Assembly: GCA_020055645.1 (NCBI GenBank)
Contig: CM034546.1
Location: 7,688,001 to 7,752,000 of the forward strand
Reading direction: 5' to 3'
DNA: 64,000 bases
Source: Tomocerus qinae
Taxonomy: Eukaryota; Arthropoda; Collembola; Entomobryomorpha; Tomoceridae
Shown here: positions 23,816-34,801 of the stretch, in pieces
Layout of the letters: the number at the start of each line of letters is the position of its first letter
Position numbering within the stretch: position 1 is the stretch's first letter
Made by a program: the position numbers and the translations under genes
Notes under the pieces: model-generated
Seen by the model: only the letters and a program-made list of their open reading frames with translations
Database searches by the model: none
What the model was told of the DNA's origin: nothing

Positions 23816-24720
23816 TAGTAGTAGTAGTAGTAGGGTTTTATTTGCGCTTCCAGCGGGCTGTCGCCCATCACACAAAATAGTTACAGATATTCAAATTCAT
23901 ATGCCAATTATTACAAACACATTACAATAATCCAAGTATTCACTGTATTACAACTAACCAACAGCCAAAAATAGGTATAGCCTCACATAATGACAGAAAC
24001 CTGCACCGCTTACAGTCATAGACATGGGACAGGGAAGCACCGTCCTAGGGAAATCTTTAATTATACCACCAGTACACAAGAAAAAACCTAAAGCTCAGTT
24101 AGTACCAGAAATACATAAGATCAAGTAATATGCATAGATAGGTATATGTAAATAACCTTAATACAGAAGTTACGCCTATGCTCATGCATAAGCGGGTTCC
24201 AGAGTAGCTTTACGGAGACAGAATGTAAATTAGCCAATAATTTGATGAGTAGACTGTGCACAGAGTGATCGGCCCTTATACCTTGACGATGTTATTGATG
24301 CTACGCTGCTTGTTATCCTGCTGAATAGCTGGAACACTGATAGCGGAGAAGACAGTCGCAGGGCCAACATGAGAATGACTAGTAAGAAAAGCACTACTAA
24401 TCTGGTCGGTTGTAGTAGGCAGCACAGGTCTTCGAAGGCCGTCTTATCTTCTAATCTGCATACCGCCACTGTTCACGCCGCTGCCAGACCCAATTAGCAT
24501 CCATGGCCGTCCTCCGCGATAAGGAATTCCACTCCCAGCACAGAAAAAATGGTATTTCAGTGGGCTGCTTCACGCAAAAAACACCGAATTCGGACATTCT
24601 GTCCCACTTTCGTGCACTAAATTCCGTCCCGGGTGTACAGGCTTCTTCACTCTATGCACAGCACTACTTTTTAGGCAAAAATAGGCCCAAAAATAAGCCG
24701 AAAAATTTAAAAATATGAGG
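23816..24720 (-). mobile_element. Probable 5'-truncated non-LTR retrotransposon 3' end
   Basis: Read on the minus strand, the block ends GCGCAAATAAAACCC followed by a TAC/CTA triplet array (plus strand TAG repeats at about 23816-23834). An AATAAA signal followed directly by a short tandem tail is the usual 3' end of CR1/R1-type elements. The local G+C is higher than its surroundings. No reverse transcriptase domain was recognised in the 79-codon ORF at 24230-24469. The left limit is supported by the tail; the right limit is a guess. Confidence 0.45.
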
Positions 24721-24728
24721 ACCACGAC

Positions 24729-25244
24729 CAGGGTTACCAGGTATACTTAAATGGCAAGTATAATACTTAAATTGGGCCCTATACTTAAAGTACTTGCAAG
24801 TATTTTAAAATACTTAAATTATACTTAAATATACTTAAATCAGCAAAAATCGAAAACATTGAAATAACTTAAGTCCTTTAATATTAGAACACATTTTGTT
24901 ATCGTTCAGATACGTTTACAAATTGAAATTTTCTCGCGCTTCGCGCGAATTTAAGTATTTTTGGTTTCTAAATCCAGTTTAATAGTCAAAATTGTCTTCC
25001 AATTTCGAAGGAAATATATGAAGTAATATATAAGAATATTTATTTCAAGATACGTTATTTACTAATTTTTGCTTCTTTTTCATCAAAAAACATAAATTTA
25101 TTAGCTGCGCTCATATGATAGCGCTAAATACGGCTGTATGACATTTGAAAGCATTTACCAAGACGCGCCCGAAGGGCGCAGGTTGGTAAATGGCTATTGT
25201 TGGCCAGGATACTTAAATTCGTTGAAGAAAATCTGGTAACCCTG
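24729..25244. mobile_element. hAT-like MITE, 516 bp, with perfect 8-bp target duplication
   Basis: The inverted ends are CAGGGTTACCAG / CTGGTAACCCTG and the flanking direct repeats are ACCACGAC (24721-24728 and 25245-25252). A CAGGG start and an 8-bp duplication are typical of hAT elements. The left interior is a run of TATACTTAAAT repeats. It is nested in other repeat DNA within the intron of the knottin pseudogene. Confidence 0.8.
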
Positions 25245-26013
25245 ACCACGACAATGTCGTGTCCGTTCACTTCGGCAGCTACTCTGGAATCCAAATAAAA
25301 AATTAAAAATTTGAATTGAAAAAATTGCGAATTTCAAAATCGCTGGAGGTTGACCCGAATTTTTATGCATGGAATATCCGACCAAGCACAACAATAATAG
25401 TGTAAAAGTTAGTTTCTAAGAAACAAAAGGCAAGTTTCCGATTGATGATTTACTACAAGTAAGCTTTACACACTCACTATAAACTAACAACAATGCCATT
25501 GCTTTAGTACAAAATACATTTGCATTGTCATAGTAACGTTCGAATCACATTGCTCACTGCCTTTCATTTTGTTTTTGAAAATCATCGAATATTTTACAAT
25601 TAATACTATTACTATAAGTTTGTAAATTATATTGTTAGTAAATTATTGAAAAATATAAATTAGTCTAATTAATTGGTCTAAATCATTGGCCGGTTCAATT
25701 TTAAATGGAACGACGTCGGAGCAGATGAAAACATTTGTAGAAAGAAATTCTGAAGTAGGAAACTCTAATGGGCATTCTATTGAAAAATGAAGAGCGATTC
25801 CGCCCGTTTGGAAAAATTGACAATGTGGGGCGTGTTTTATTCAGCAAGAACGCTGCAAAGGATATACTTTTAGAGATCGTGCTGGACATTTTTACAACCA
25901 ATGTACAATGTGGGGGCTACCGACTACCGAGATATTTTCACTAATGAATAACATAACAATAAAAATAGTCCCTTGACACCTTGGGTGGCTGTCCTGTATA
26001 ATTTTCTACAGTA

Positions 26014-26722
26014 AAAGTAAAGTAAAGTAAAGTAAAGTAGAGCTCTTTAGTGTTTTTCAGGCTTTATGCCTATTACACAGAGCAGCCCCGGTATTTTTAT
26101 TTTAACTCTCATTTAACTGCTCTTCTGCCACCCCATGTGAGCCGACCCTATCCCCACACACACAATCAGAAGCGACAAGTCGAACCTAACATTTACGTTT
26201 GGGTATCAGTTACACTGACCAAGCACACAGGAGTGTCGACTCACACTATGACAGTCCAGCAGAGTTATATTATACGAAGCTATTTTACTTTTCTTTATTG
26301 GGGCTTGTTTGGCTATGTTGATACCGTGTGATAGTCAGATGCATCCACTGCGTAATCTAATTTCGACCAGGCTCCTTTCGGGAGTACACCTATTGACTAT
26401 CCACCCAGCCATATCAACTTTAAGACACCAAACTGATAAGTACTGACCCAAGATAGGTAAATGAGCAGGCCATAGCACAGTCATGACGATACATGCCGGT
26501 AATCACGAAAATACACCACAGGCCATACTCATCTACACTATTCCCAGGATTTGTACCCCAAGTTACCTCGATGTTAATGAGGCATTGCTTGGTAGGAAGG
26601 GACTTTATGCAGGTAACACATTAGGTAGATTTGAACCCATACAGGTCGATCTGAACCAGCTACTTTTTGCACAGCGGCACACAGAGTCAAGAGACTCTGT
26701 CATTTAACCACTTTGCCTCCCC
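26014..26722 (-). mobile_element. tRNA-derived retroposon with 15-bp target duplication
   Basis: It is flanked by TAATTTTCTACAGTA on both sides (25999-26013 and 26723-26737), a long duplication typical of LINE-mobilised insertions. On the minus strand it starts with a tRNA-like head (AGTGGTTAAATG A-box-like; GGTTCAGATCG and GGGTTCAAATC B-box-like). It ends in a TTTAC pentanucleotide array (plus strand GTAAA repeats at about 26011-26040). The ORFs inside have no recognised domain. The equivalent spot in unit 1 (about 14550) lacks it. Confidence 0.75.
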
Positions 26723-27178
26723 TAATTTTCTACAGTATTATAATAATAAAGAACTAAATATACTTTTGTATCGAATACCTTTATTTCACTTTCAATAAAT
26801 CAATAATGTTGAAAAATTATCAATATCATTGACAAAATACTATTCAAACAGTTTTAGGCTTAAATCAAGAAACCACTAGCAACGGGCGTAACCAGAATAC
26901 AAATTTAGGGGGTGCTTGAACATGCGACAAGATTTTTGTTATGTATAAAAATACTTTTTATTAATTTCTGGCGCTATTTGGCTCTATTTCCTACTATTTT
27001 TCACACTCTCTATTTCCCACTCCATTTCATTACCCTCATTTCCCAGTGGGTCCAGTTAGTGGTATTTCCCAGTCGAAACATTGAAAATGTTTAAAAAGTT
27101 GTGTTTTCGATTACAAGAAAATAATGAATTTGTAAAATGGAGTACCTTTTCTGTTCCCTGGATATAGTGCCGTGCCGA

Positions 27179-28447
27179 CTAATATTTCACAGGAATTGAA
27201 AAATTATAATTCGTTGCATAATATTCGCTAGGTTGGCAATCATTTTCAATATGTATTTGATACTGGCGGGAATAATCTTGGATAAATACATTTTTAAAAG
27301 ATACGGTATTCGAACATGGATTATCCTTCCACTTTTCTAGTTCGCCTAAGCTAATTTTAGCATTAACTTTATATTTCATAATCACTGATTGCGGCATATC
27401 CCAATGATGAGCCAAATTAGTATAGTAATTAGCCGGGGCAAGGACAATGGGACCACGATATTGTAATAAGAACTGTGGAATTTCAGATATTTTGTAATTA
27501 TCTTCAAATATGATGTACAGATGTTCAAAATCGGCCATCATGTTCAAAAATTTCTTGAACGCCAAATAAAAATTATTTTCAGGGACACCTTCACAAGCTT
27601 TGACTGCAATTAATTCCATCCTAAATGATCTTCCGTGGATGAATTCAAAAATATTTACTTTCTCATTCCAATATTTAGCCAAACGAACAACTGAATGTAT
27701 AAATGCAGATCGTCTTTTTCCAAATTCTGTAGATTCTTCAGTTAATCCACCGTTGTAAAGGTGATAATTACTTAGAGGATTTGCAAGTTTTTTAATCTTT
27801 TGAAATGTTTCCTTGTAATTGATTGACTTTGATTTGTTATAGTTTGCAGCTGGAATTATATCAAATTTCATTTTCGATGCTTTTATTTTCACTAGCATAT
27901 CTGTGGTTCCCCTATATTTGTACTTTTCAAATTTGTCGGAATCCTTATTTATTAAATGTTTTATTTCCTGAACGACTTTCAGAACTGGTGGCTCAATATT
28001 GTTTATGTAAACAACCACATCAATATCCGAACGGTTGCTCACCGCGGTGCCTTTTCCAAAACTTCCAGCAAAAGCATATCTTTCGACATCATAATGACTT
28101 CTTTTTATAATCTTATAAATCTTCTTCGCAATTTTCCTTCCTTTCAAGTAAATATCATTTGGGGGTTTAACTTGCAAAGAAATATTTTCTAGTTTTTTGT
28201 TTAACTCGCATTTTCCATTTGAGTTCTCATTTGACTTAGACGATGACATTTTACAGTGATCAGATGTAATCTATATTAACGAAAATCTTATTATTATCCA
28301 GGTATTCCCCAAATATTGTTCACTTTTTATAAATGGTAATAAAAAACATACCTCAGGAGAATAATCGGATCCCACATTTATATTAAAAAGTCCCACTACG
28401 TATTGCAGTATCAAAAAAATGTTAAAACAGAGTATTAAACCTTTCAT
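27179..28447 (-). CDS. Secreted OAS-like nucleotidyltransferase 4 (two exons)
   Basis: Exon 1 (28352-28447, 32 codons) has signal core LILCFNIFLILQYVVGL and ends GAG|GTATGT. Exon 2 (27179-28270) starts after TAG in phase 0, giving 395 residues. It is the unit-2 counterpart of OAS-like 2. Motifs: GSFGKGTAV at about 101-109, DID at 114-116 (the DxD with Ile in the middle), the third Asp in KFDIIP at about 169, VVRLAKYW, MELIAVKACEGVPENNF and RGPIVLAPANYYTN. In the last one the Asp of the ILDP motif is Ala, a small departure. The FGKGTAV P-loop is intact. The N-terminal linker after the signal is Ser/Asn-rich. Confidence 0.84.
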
Positions 28448-30192
28448 ACTTGTTTAGTATTTTATAAAAAATTTAGATCTGTTAACATCTAACACAATTT
28501 CTTACAATTGAATCACTTTTTCAAAACTATAGTGCAAGTCGGAACACTCTTTGTAAGTTTATAAGTGATAACTATCGACTTAAACTTTAAGTATTTAAAT
28601 TTTAAATTATCTAATGCCTAATTGTAGAAAATCGTTAAAGTAATTGCAGGAAACCCGAATTATTCAAGAAAACAACCTGCGTCTCGCTAATTACTTTATA
28701 ACGGGATACAAATTGACAACCTTTTTTAATACCGACAATCACATTAAAATTCCTATAATACTTACATAACCGTATGTAACCTTTATTTATAAGTTTAGTT
28801 GGTACGACGATTAACATTATTATCTTGAAACAGAGGTGTTGAGCTAAAAATGGTAAGCAAATGAATTGTTTATTTCAATAATGATTTCTACCATCGCTAT
28901 TTAGCTCTATGAGATAGAGATTTAAGACATCTTTTACTACAATCATAATCATTAGTACTTCGTAAGTGTATGTCTAAACGTATCGCCGAATCCAATGCTC
29001 ACAAGCTCAATTCCTCCTTCCAATGGAGAATCAGGCTATGTAGAATAAGTTATATTATTCCACATAAGTAAAGAGTAAAGTATTCAATAACATTATTGCT
29101 TTACCATGTATAAAATTATTTGTTCCTAAGTCGTATATGTATATGTAACTGTTGCATCGCATTTTGTATTTAAGATTTGTAAACGCATAAGGTGCGTACA
29201 TTATTATGTTGTAACTGCATTTTGCCAGTCTTCCAAATGTAGTTCGATGTTCGATGATGTTCGAAAATCAGGTTTATGTAATATGATTTTTCCACATCTA
29301 TAATTTCTGATAATTTCCTGTTTACATTCATCAGAATTGAACAACTTAATTATTACTTCGATACTAAGACAGAAACTCTTTCGTGTTTTATAAGCGCACG
29401 AATTTATATTATATTAGTAAATAGTAACACTCAATATATTATGCAATACCGTGTACTTACGGTGTAGGATTCTGATGCGCCTGTGGTATATACAGTGTGT
29501 GGTGAGTTGTACGGGTTTGAGTACAAACTCTACCATGCATTATGCAGTAGCAATAGAAAATAAATAAAGTGGGTAAGAGTGTAAGAGAGTATAGAAGCAG
29601 CATTAATTTTGCTACTGAGAATATTCAACCGGATCGACACAGTAAGATCCATTCTTCAGGAACGGCGTTTTAATTTTCTTCAGCTCTGACAAGCGAATGC
29701 AGGAGAAAGAAATTAAGAGGGTGACTTCTACTAGACTAAAGGCTCTTTTTTCATTTAGTATTTGGTTTTGCGAGATTTAGAGGCCAAAGGGAATTTGAGT
29801 TGGCGACTTGTCAAATTGTCTGACAGATTTTGGTATAACGGAAAATTCAACAAATGCGTTGATTGAAATGGATATAAAAATTACGTATATAACTTATACT
29901 AAAACCACTATTTCTGAAGTGAAATCAACACAGACAAGTTGACTTTTTTTCTTTGTGAAAACTCGAGCGAGGCCCCCAAAGCGCAAGGCCCTGGGAACCT
30001 CTCCCTGTCCATAACACGTGGAAAGATAAAGTTCCAATTAGCTGAAAACATTAGACCTTGAATTAAATCACTCTTTTCTACTTCAATTATTTTTTTAAAT
30101 TATTAAATAGGCAATTGTAATGCTTTAATGTCATTATTATTGCATTTTTTTGAAATTAAATTTGCAATAAACCTTCACAATGAATGACTAAC
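28448..30192. other. Non-coding tail of unit 2
   Basis: It is homologous to 16671-17335 plus 18151-18945 of unit 1 but lacks the 810-bp insertion. From about 30010 the sequence changes to a copy of the knottin promoter region (compare about 23115-23360). Confidence 0.55.
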
Positions 30193-30202
30193 TATATAAA
30201 TA
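30193..30202 (+). promoter_or_regulatory. TATA box of knottin copy 3
   Basis: TATATAAATA lies 63-72 bp before the ATG at 30265, in the same relative place as in knottin gene 1. Confidence 0.5.
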
Positions 30203-30264
30203 GAATCCATAAATGAGTATATGGTAATTGTATCTGATTCTGTGCAGATAAATTTACTTACAAA

Positions 30265-30322
30265 ATGTCAAGGAAAGTTATCGTTTCATTACTTGCTTAC
30301 GTGTTCATTGCAGTTATTTGCG
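30265..30322 (+). pseudogene. Orphan knottin signal-peptide exon (copy 3)
   Basis: This 58-nt exon encodes the same 19-residue signal peptide type as the copies at 13698 and 23365, with a donor G|GTAAAT in the same phase. No cysteine-rich second exon was found between here and 34 kb. The first downstream acceptor-like site (about 30480) leads quickly to a stop. It is therefore either a truncated duplicate or a donor exon for an unseen partner. Confidence 0.55.
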
Positions 30323-31739
30323 GTAAATAATACCAGATATCACTAACGTTACGAACATATTTATTTTATTATATTATTATTATACATTACTAAATCGAAG
30401 ATTATTAAAAAGCGTTTTCAGATATGTTTTCGAAATTGTTTTTATTACTGTGAAGCGTAACCTGCTGAATTTATCTTTAGTGCTAGATTTGCCCCTTAGC
30501 TGGAGCTGGGTTCACTAGTACTTGATAAACAGATATACAAATGAGATAAATTGGTCTAATGTGTACCCGTAGGACGATTTATTAACGCAAAACCCACTCC
30601 CACATGTGTAACGCAGGTGCTGACTGTAACACTTTTGAGTACCTCCTCCTCCCATCAACTGCACACGTAATATATTCATATACCTTAGAAGCAAAATGCG
30701 CAAGCCCAATTACTCTTAACCACCAATATGAGTCGTTTCATATTGTTATTATTATAACATCAAAATAATAATAGAAATTTACATCAGAAAGCTGAATGGT
30801 GATTGAATAGAAATGATTGGCGAAAGGAGAAATTTCGTAATGATCGTAATGTGCGTATTAAATAGCGTTTCAAAACTTCTAATCCAAATTGGTTCTGCTA
30901 TATCTACAATTTATTCAACATTTTTTAGTAGAGCTGGGTTTACTTTTTACTACTCTCTTGATTCCTTTGTGCCAGTTGAGACATCTTTTTGTAGGATTAA
31001 ATAACACTACTGGGAGCCACTATATAATTTATTCTTTAAAAATATGTATTCGTAAGTTTGTACTCATGGGATTTGTACGGTTTTCCAAAATCCCACGGGG
31101 AATCTTATTTTTTCTGATTTTAAAAGGGAGCTTTTTGGTAACTTTGTGGGAGTTTTTTCGAAAATAGAGTCTTTCATCTTTGTCATTCATTTTGGTGTAG
31201 GGAGTTCCTTTTGATCACGAAGTTGGGGCTGCTGCTGTGCTGCTAATTTTTCCAACAACTGTAGAAAATAAAAGTATCTTAATTTAAATATACTTTGTAT
31301 TTACATAGTTAACCAACCTAATGGGATGTTTTTGAAATTGTTTTTATTACCGTGATGGGTGGCCTGCTGAAATTCTTTTGAGTGCTAGATTTGCCCCTTA
31401 GCTGGGTTCACTATTTTCAATAAAGCTCAAGGCTCACATACAAAGGAATATGGCAGGCCAATGCCAAAAAAAATTGTTTAGTTTAAGATAAAAAGGGTTT
31501 TTTTTATTGTGCCAAGATCTTATGCATTGTCATACATAACAAATATTTTTAATGACTTGTCGTTGATCTGGTAAGGTAAGGCTGATTTAATTTTCAGTTT
31601 CTTCACAATTTTTAACATTTTTAGTAGAACAAAACTTTCCCCAACTTCAAATATTAAAATTTCAAACTTCTTTAGTCAACAAATACTCATAAAATTTCTT
31701 CCTCCGTTATTTCAAACTTGCAAATAGAAAACCCTTATT

Positions 31740-32115
31740 TACTATTTCTGCCATCGTTGTAATAACAAATAAAGCTTGTAGAGGTACGAACTTAGGCTGT
31801 TAATCTTAACTTCGTTAAATTATGTATATAGTCAACTTTCTTGTCCAACTGAGTGTGTTTGTGTAAGTTATACCCAATAACTTCTGCTTATAAGAAAAGC
31901 ATTTAATATTGAATAGACCTAATATTCGTTATGCGAATATTAAAATATCACTGATATATAGTGGTATTTTATATTGTGTTGTATTCACCTCAGGAATTAT
32001 CATTTCATGTTATAAAAAAGAATGCCAAGAAAAGCGGATTGACGTCAGCAAAGCCCTTCGTCTCTCAGTGTCAATCTATTTTTGCCAAAACACACTTAAA
32101 TATTTGATATGACTA
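31740..32115. repeat. Decayed copy of the 33.3-33.7 kb block
   Basis: It carries the same minus-strand motif (LDKKVDYIHNL) as 33375-33510, but with a stop after it and the downstream GT donor lost (GGCAGAAATAGTAAATAAGG). It also contains the GACGTCAGCAAAGC block near 32040, repeated at about 32980 and in altered form at 33665. Confidence 0.5.
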
Positions 32116-33374
32116 TGGCTCATGTATATGAACCACGACAGCTCTTAACTGGCACACGAATTTGCTAATGACGATAAGTAAAGTTTACTTGTGAAGAGAT
32201 AGCGGGCAGTTTATCGAGTCGAGACATTATCATGAATATTATTTTGGTAGAACCATTATAATACTTTCATTATCTTTGATCAGGTAGTTTAATACTTTCA
32301 TCTGAAATGACTGTCACTAAACTGTTAAACCATACCAGAATAATAAAATCTATCTCGTGAAGGTTTAATTTTACAATTTTATAGATATGGATTATTTATA
32401 AACAAATTGTAGATGCTTCAAGGCCTGATTTATATAGGTAAGTGACGGTTCAAATATCTAGACTAGGGTCAAAGCCGTGGTCTTTGTTCCAACTGGAATG
32501 ATAACAATGACTCTAATGTCTTCACACTAGCACAGACATTGCAGATAAATATTCTCACAAGGTCCTAGTCTCCTTAAAGAGCAGCAGCCATTATAAACTA
32601 TACTGCCTTTTTTATACAGATACTATTCTTGAATATATAGAATTAAAATTGACTCAATGAATCAAAATGACCTACTTCTATTCCTCGTAACAAATTCAAT
32701 TGCTCTAATCAGCTTTGATTCGAATTCTCTACTATTTAATATACGGTAATAATATTTTGTAAAATCATGATGCCGTTGTCAGATGCTATAGCCTAAAATA
32801 AAAGTTCCTGCATATTTAATGAACATTTGTGATAACATTGTATTCATGTATTAGTTTTATAGGTTAGTTAGTTTTTTTTAATTTTATTCCTTTCCAGTTT
32901 TACTCAGCTCATTTGTCTAGCACCAATAATCGATAAGGATAAAGTCAAGGTGGAAGTTATATCAAGAAAATAGGTTTGACGTCAGCAAAGACCTTCGCTT
33001 CCCTAAGACGAATTGAGCTGGGCCAGAACACCACTAAATTTATAATATAGCTTAAATACAAAGGAATATATCCGGTCAAAACAATCCCAAGTATTACCAA
33101 TTCTAACATAAAAGGTTATTTGGTTTAAGATAAACAGGGTTCTTTATTGCTTAAAGAACTTTTATGTATTTTTCATCCTTTACAAATATTTGTCGGTGAT
33201 CTGGTAAGGTAAAGCTGTTTTAATTTTCATTTTCAATTTGTTTACCCTTTTCAATATTTTTTTAGTATACCATAACTTTTTTTTACCTGCAAATATTAAA
33301 ATTGGTCAACAAATGTTCTTAAAATTTCTTCCTCCATTATTTCAAATGTGCAAATTAAATACCTACCTTTACCA

Positions 33375-33515
33375 TTTCCGCCATCGTTGTAATAATAAAT
33401 AAAGCCTGAAGAGGTACGAGCTGAGGCTTTTAATGTTAACTTCTTTAAATTATGTATGTAGTCAACTTTCTTGTCCAACCGGGTGTGTTTGAATAAGCTA
33501 TGCTTAATATCTCTT
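33375..33515 (-). other. Exon-like open segment of unknown family
   Basis: On the minus strand, after an acceptor-like TTTTTCATAG at about 33515, the frame is open through HTRLDKKVDYIHNLKKLTL and FIYYYNDGGNGK. It meets a good donor (AAAG|GTAGGT) at about 33372. The amino-acid sequence is better preserved than the DNA in the related copy at about 31750-31860, suggesting former coding. No family was recognised, and no neighbouring exon was found. Confidence 0.3.
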
Positions 33516-34334
33516 ACCTATGAAAAACACATTTAATAGTCATAATAATACTGATGCTAATGCTAAAATATCAGTTATATAAATTAGTAATGGTATTTAT
33601 ATTATGATACTGTATTGCGAATCATCATTACAATGTTGGAAGGTGGAAAGCCAAGAAAAACGGATTGACGTCCGCAAAATTGTTCGTCTCTCAGTGACTT
33701 TCCAAAACACGCTTAAATATTTGATATGACTAAGGTTTATATAGGTAAGAGAAACATGACAGCTATTTAGCAACTGCTATTAAAAACAAATAATTATAAG
33801 TAAGTTAATGTGTTCGTTCGTCTTTAGTTGAATTCATTGTTAGTGTTTGTACTTAACGGACATTTACAACTATTTGAATTTTGGCAATCACTATCAATTA
33901 GTGGACCAATTGAGTTAAGGCAACCATTCTGAATTGATTTATATTATACGGGGGAATCTTCTGTAATTATCTTTCCCTCTCCGCCTACAACATATGCACC
34001 TTTTACTATGCATTCCTGTCCCAAAGATTAATATTATTAGTTTTATCCTACTGTCTACATAATATTATTACTTAAAACTTAATTACTAAATGATGTTGCT
34101 ACATTATACTAAATACATTATATCAAATAATCCATGCACATGATTGACGATATTTGCAAACGCTTATAGACATTTACCTAATTAGTTGCATACAAGATCA
34201 ATACATGTCGGCTGTGTCGCGATGAATAATTGAGTATACCAAAGTGTTCTTATTAAAAGAAAACACGAAACATTTATTTATTCAGCCAAAGTATGATTGT
34301 AAGTATGTATATGTGGTAAACTAGGAGGGATAGG

Positions 34335-34735
34335 AGACTGGGAGGGATATAATGACTCTCCCAAACTAGACTGAGAGGGATTCATTTGATCATAATTATA
34401 TGATAATTACTAAACGGTAATAATTAGAGAGTTGATAATACATCACCATCGATTGAAACAAATCTAACTACTAATTATCGTAGATTTGAAATCTTATCAC
34501 GATCGGACATCCCAATCAAAAGATATTGCAATAAAAGCAAACTTGTAAAAAAATGAATTTTTGTAACACCTTTTGAATGAGATGGCCGATATTAATAAGA
34601 TTTCAAATCTGGGATAATTAGACTAGTTTTAATCGATGGAGATAATATCATTTCTCTAATTATTAACATTTAGTAATTATCATATAATTATGATCAAAGT
34701 CTTGTCTGAGAGAGCCATAATATCCCTCCCAGTCT
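34335..34735. mobile_element. 401-bp MITE with inverted ends AGACTGGGAGGGATAT
   Basis: The left end AGACTGGGAGGGATATAATG pairs with the right end (rc AGACTGGGAGGGATATTATG). Inner parts also pair (ATCATAATTATATGATAATTACTAAA with its complement near 34670-34700, and GATTTGAAATCTTAT with ATAAGATTTCAAATC). No clear target duplication was identified. Confidence 0.65.
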
Positions 34736-34801
34736 ACAACATATATGTATAGAAAAGTGTGATTACGTCCTAACGAAATGCAGGTTACCTACTAAAAGGT
34801 G

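Larger units (their letters stand above)
23365..25944 (+). pseudogene. Knottin pseudogene of unit 2
   Basis: Exon 1 (23365-23422) is intact: a signal peptide of the same length, phase and donor position as in knottin gene 1. The exon-2-like block (25705-25944) has lost the acceptor (TTTTAG changed to TTTTAA, 25703-25704). It carries an in-frame TGA where the other copy has the KR-R cleavage site, and a deletion removes the first cysteine of the knot. The intron has grown from about 490 bp to about 2.3 kb by transposon insertions (23816 onward and 24729-25244). The 3' flank was hit by a retroposon (26014-26722). It is clearly dead as a gene. Confidence 0.75.
30323..34334. other. Gene-poor stretch with duplicated exon-like block
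   Basis: There is no confident gene. Two related segments, about 31430-32115 and 33050-33740, share blocks such as GATCTGGTAAGGTAA and GACGTCAGCAAAGCCCTTCG. A short stretch of both reads on the minus strand as LDKKVDYIHNL (see separate entry). A sequence of the type GTGCTAGATTTGCCCCTTAG occurs at about 30480 and 31380. Confidence 0.5.

Noticed and set aside
24230-24469. Hydrophobic 79-codon minus ORF as a membrane protein gene
   Set aside because: It lies within a probable retrotransposon remnant, starts without context and has no homologous copy.
30515-30709. Minus-strand ORF with three cysteines and GGGGTQKCYSQ, considered as another small secreted peptide
   Set aside because: No signal peptide exon, no paralogue and an odd number of cysteines. 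Evidence is insufficient.
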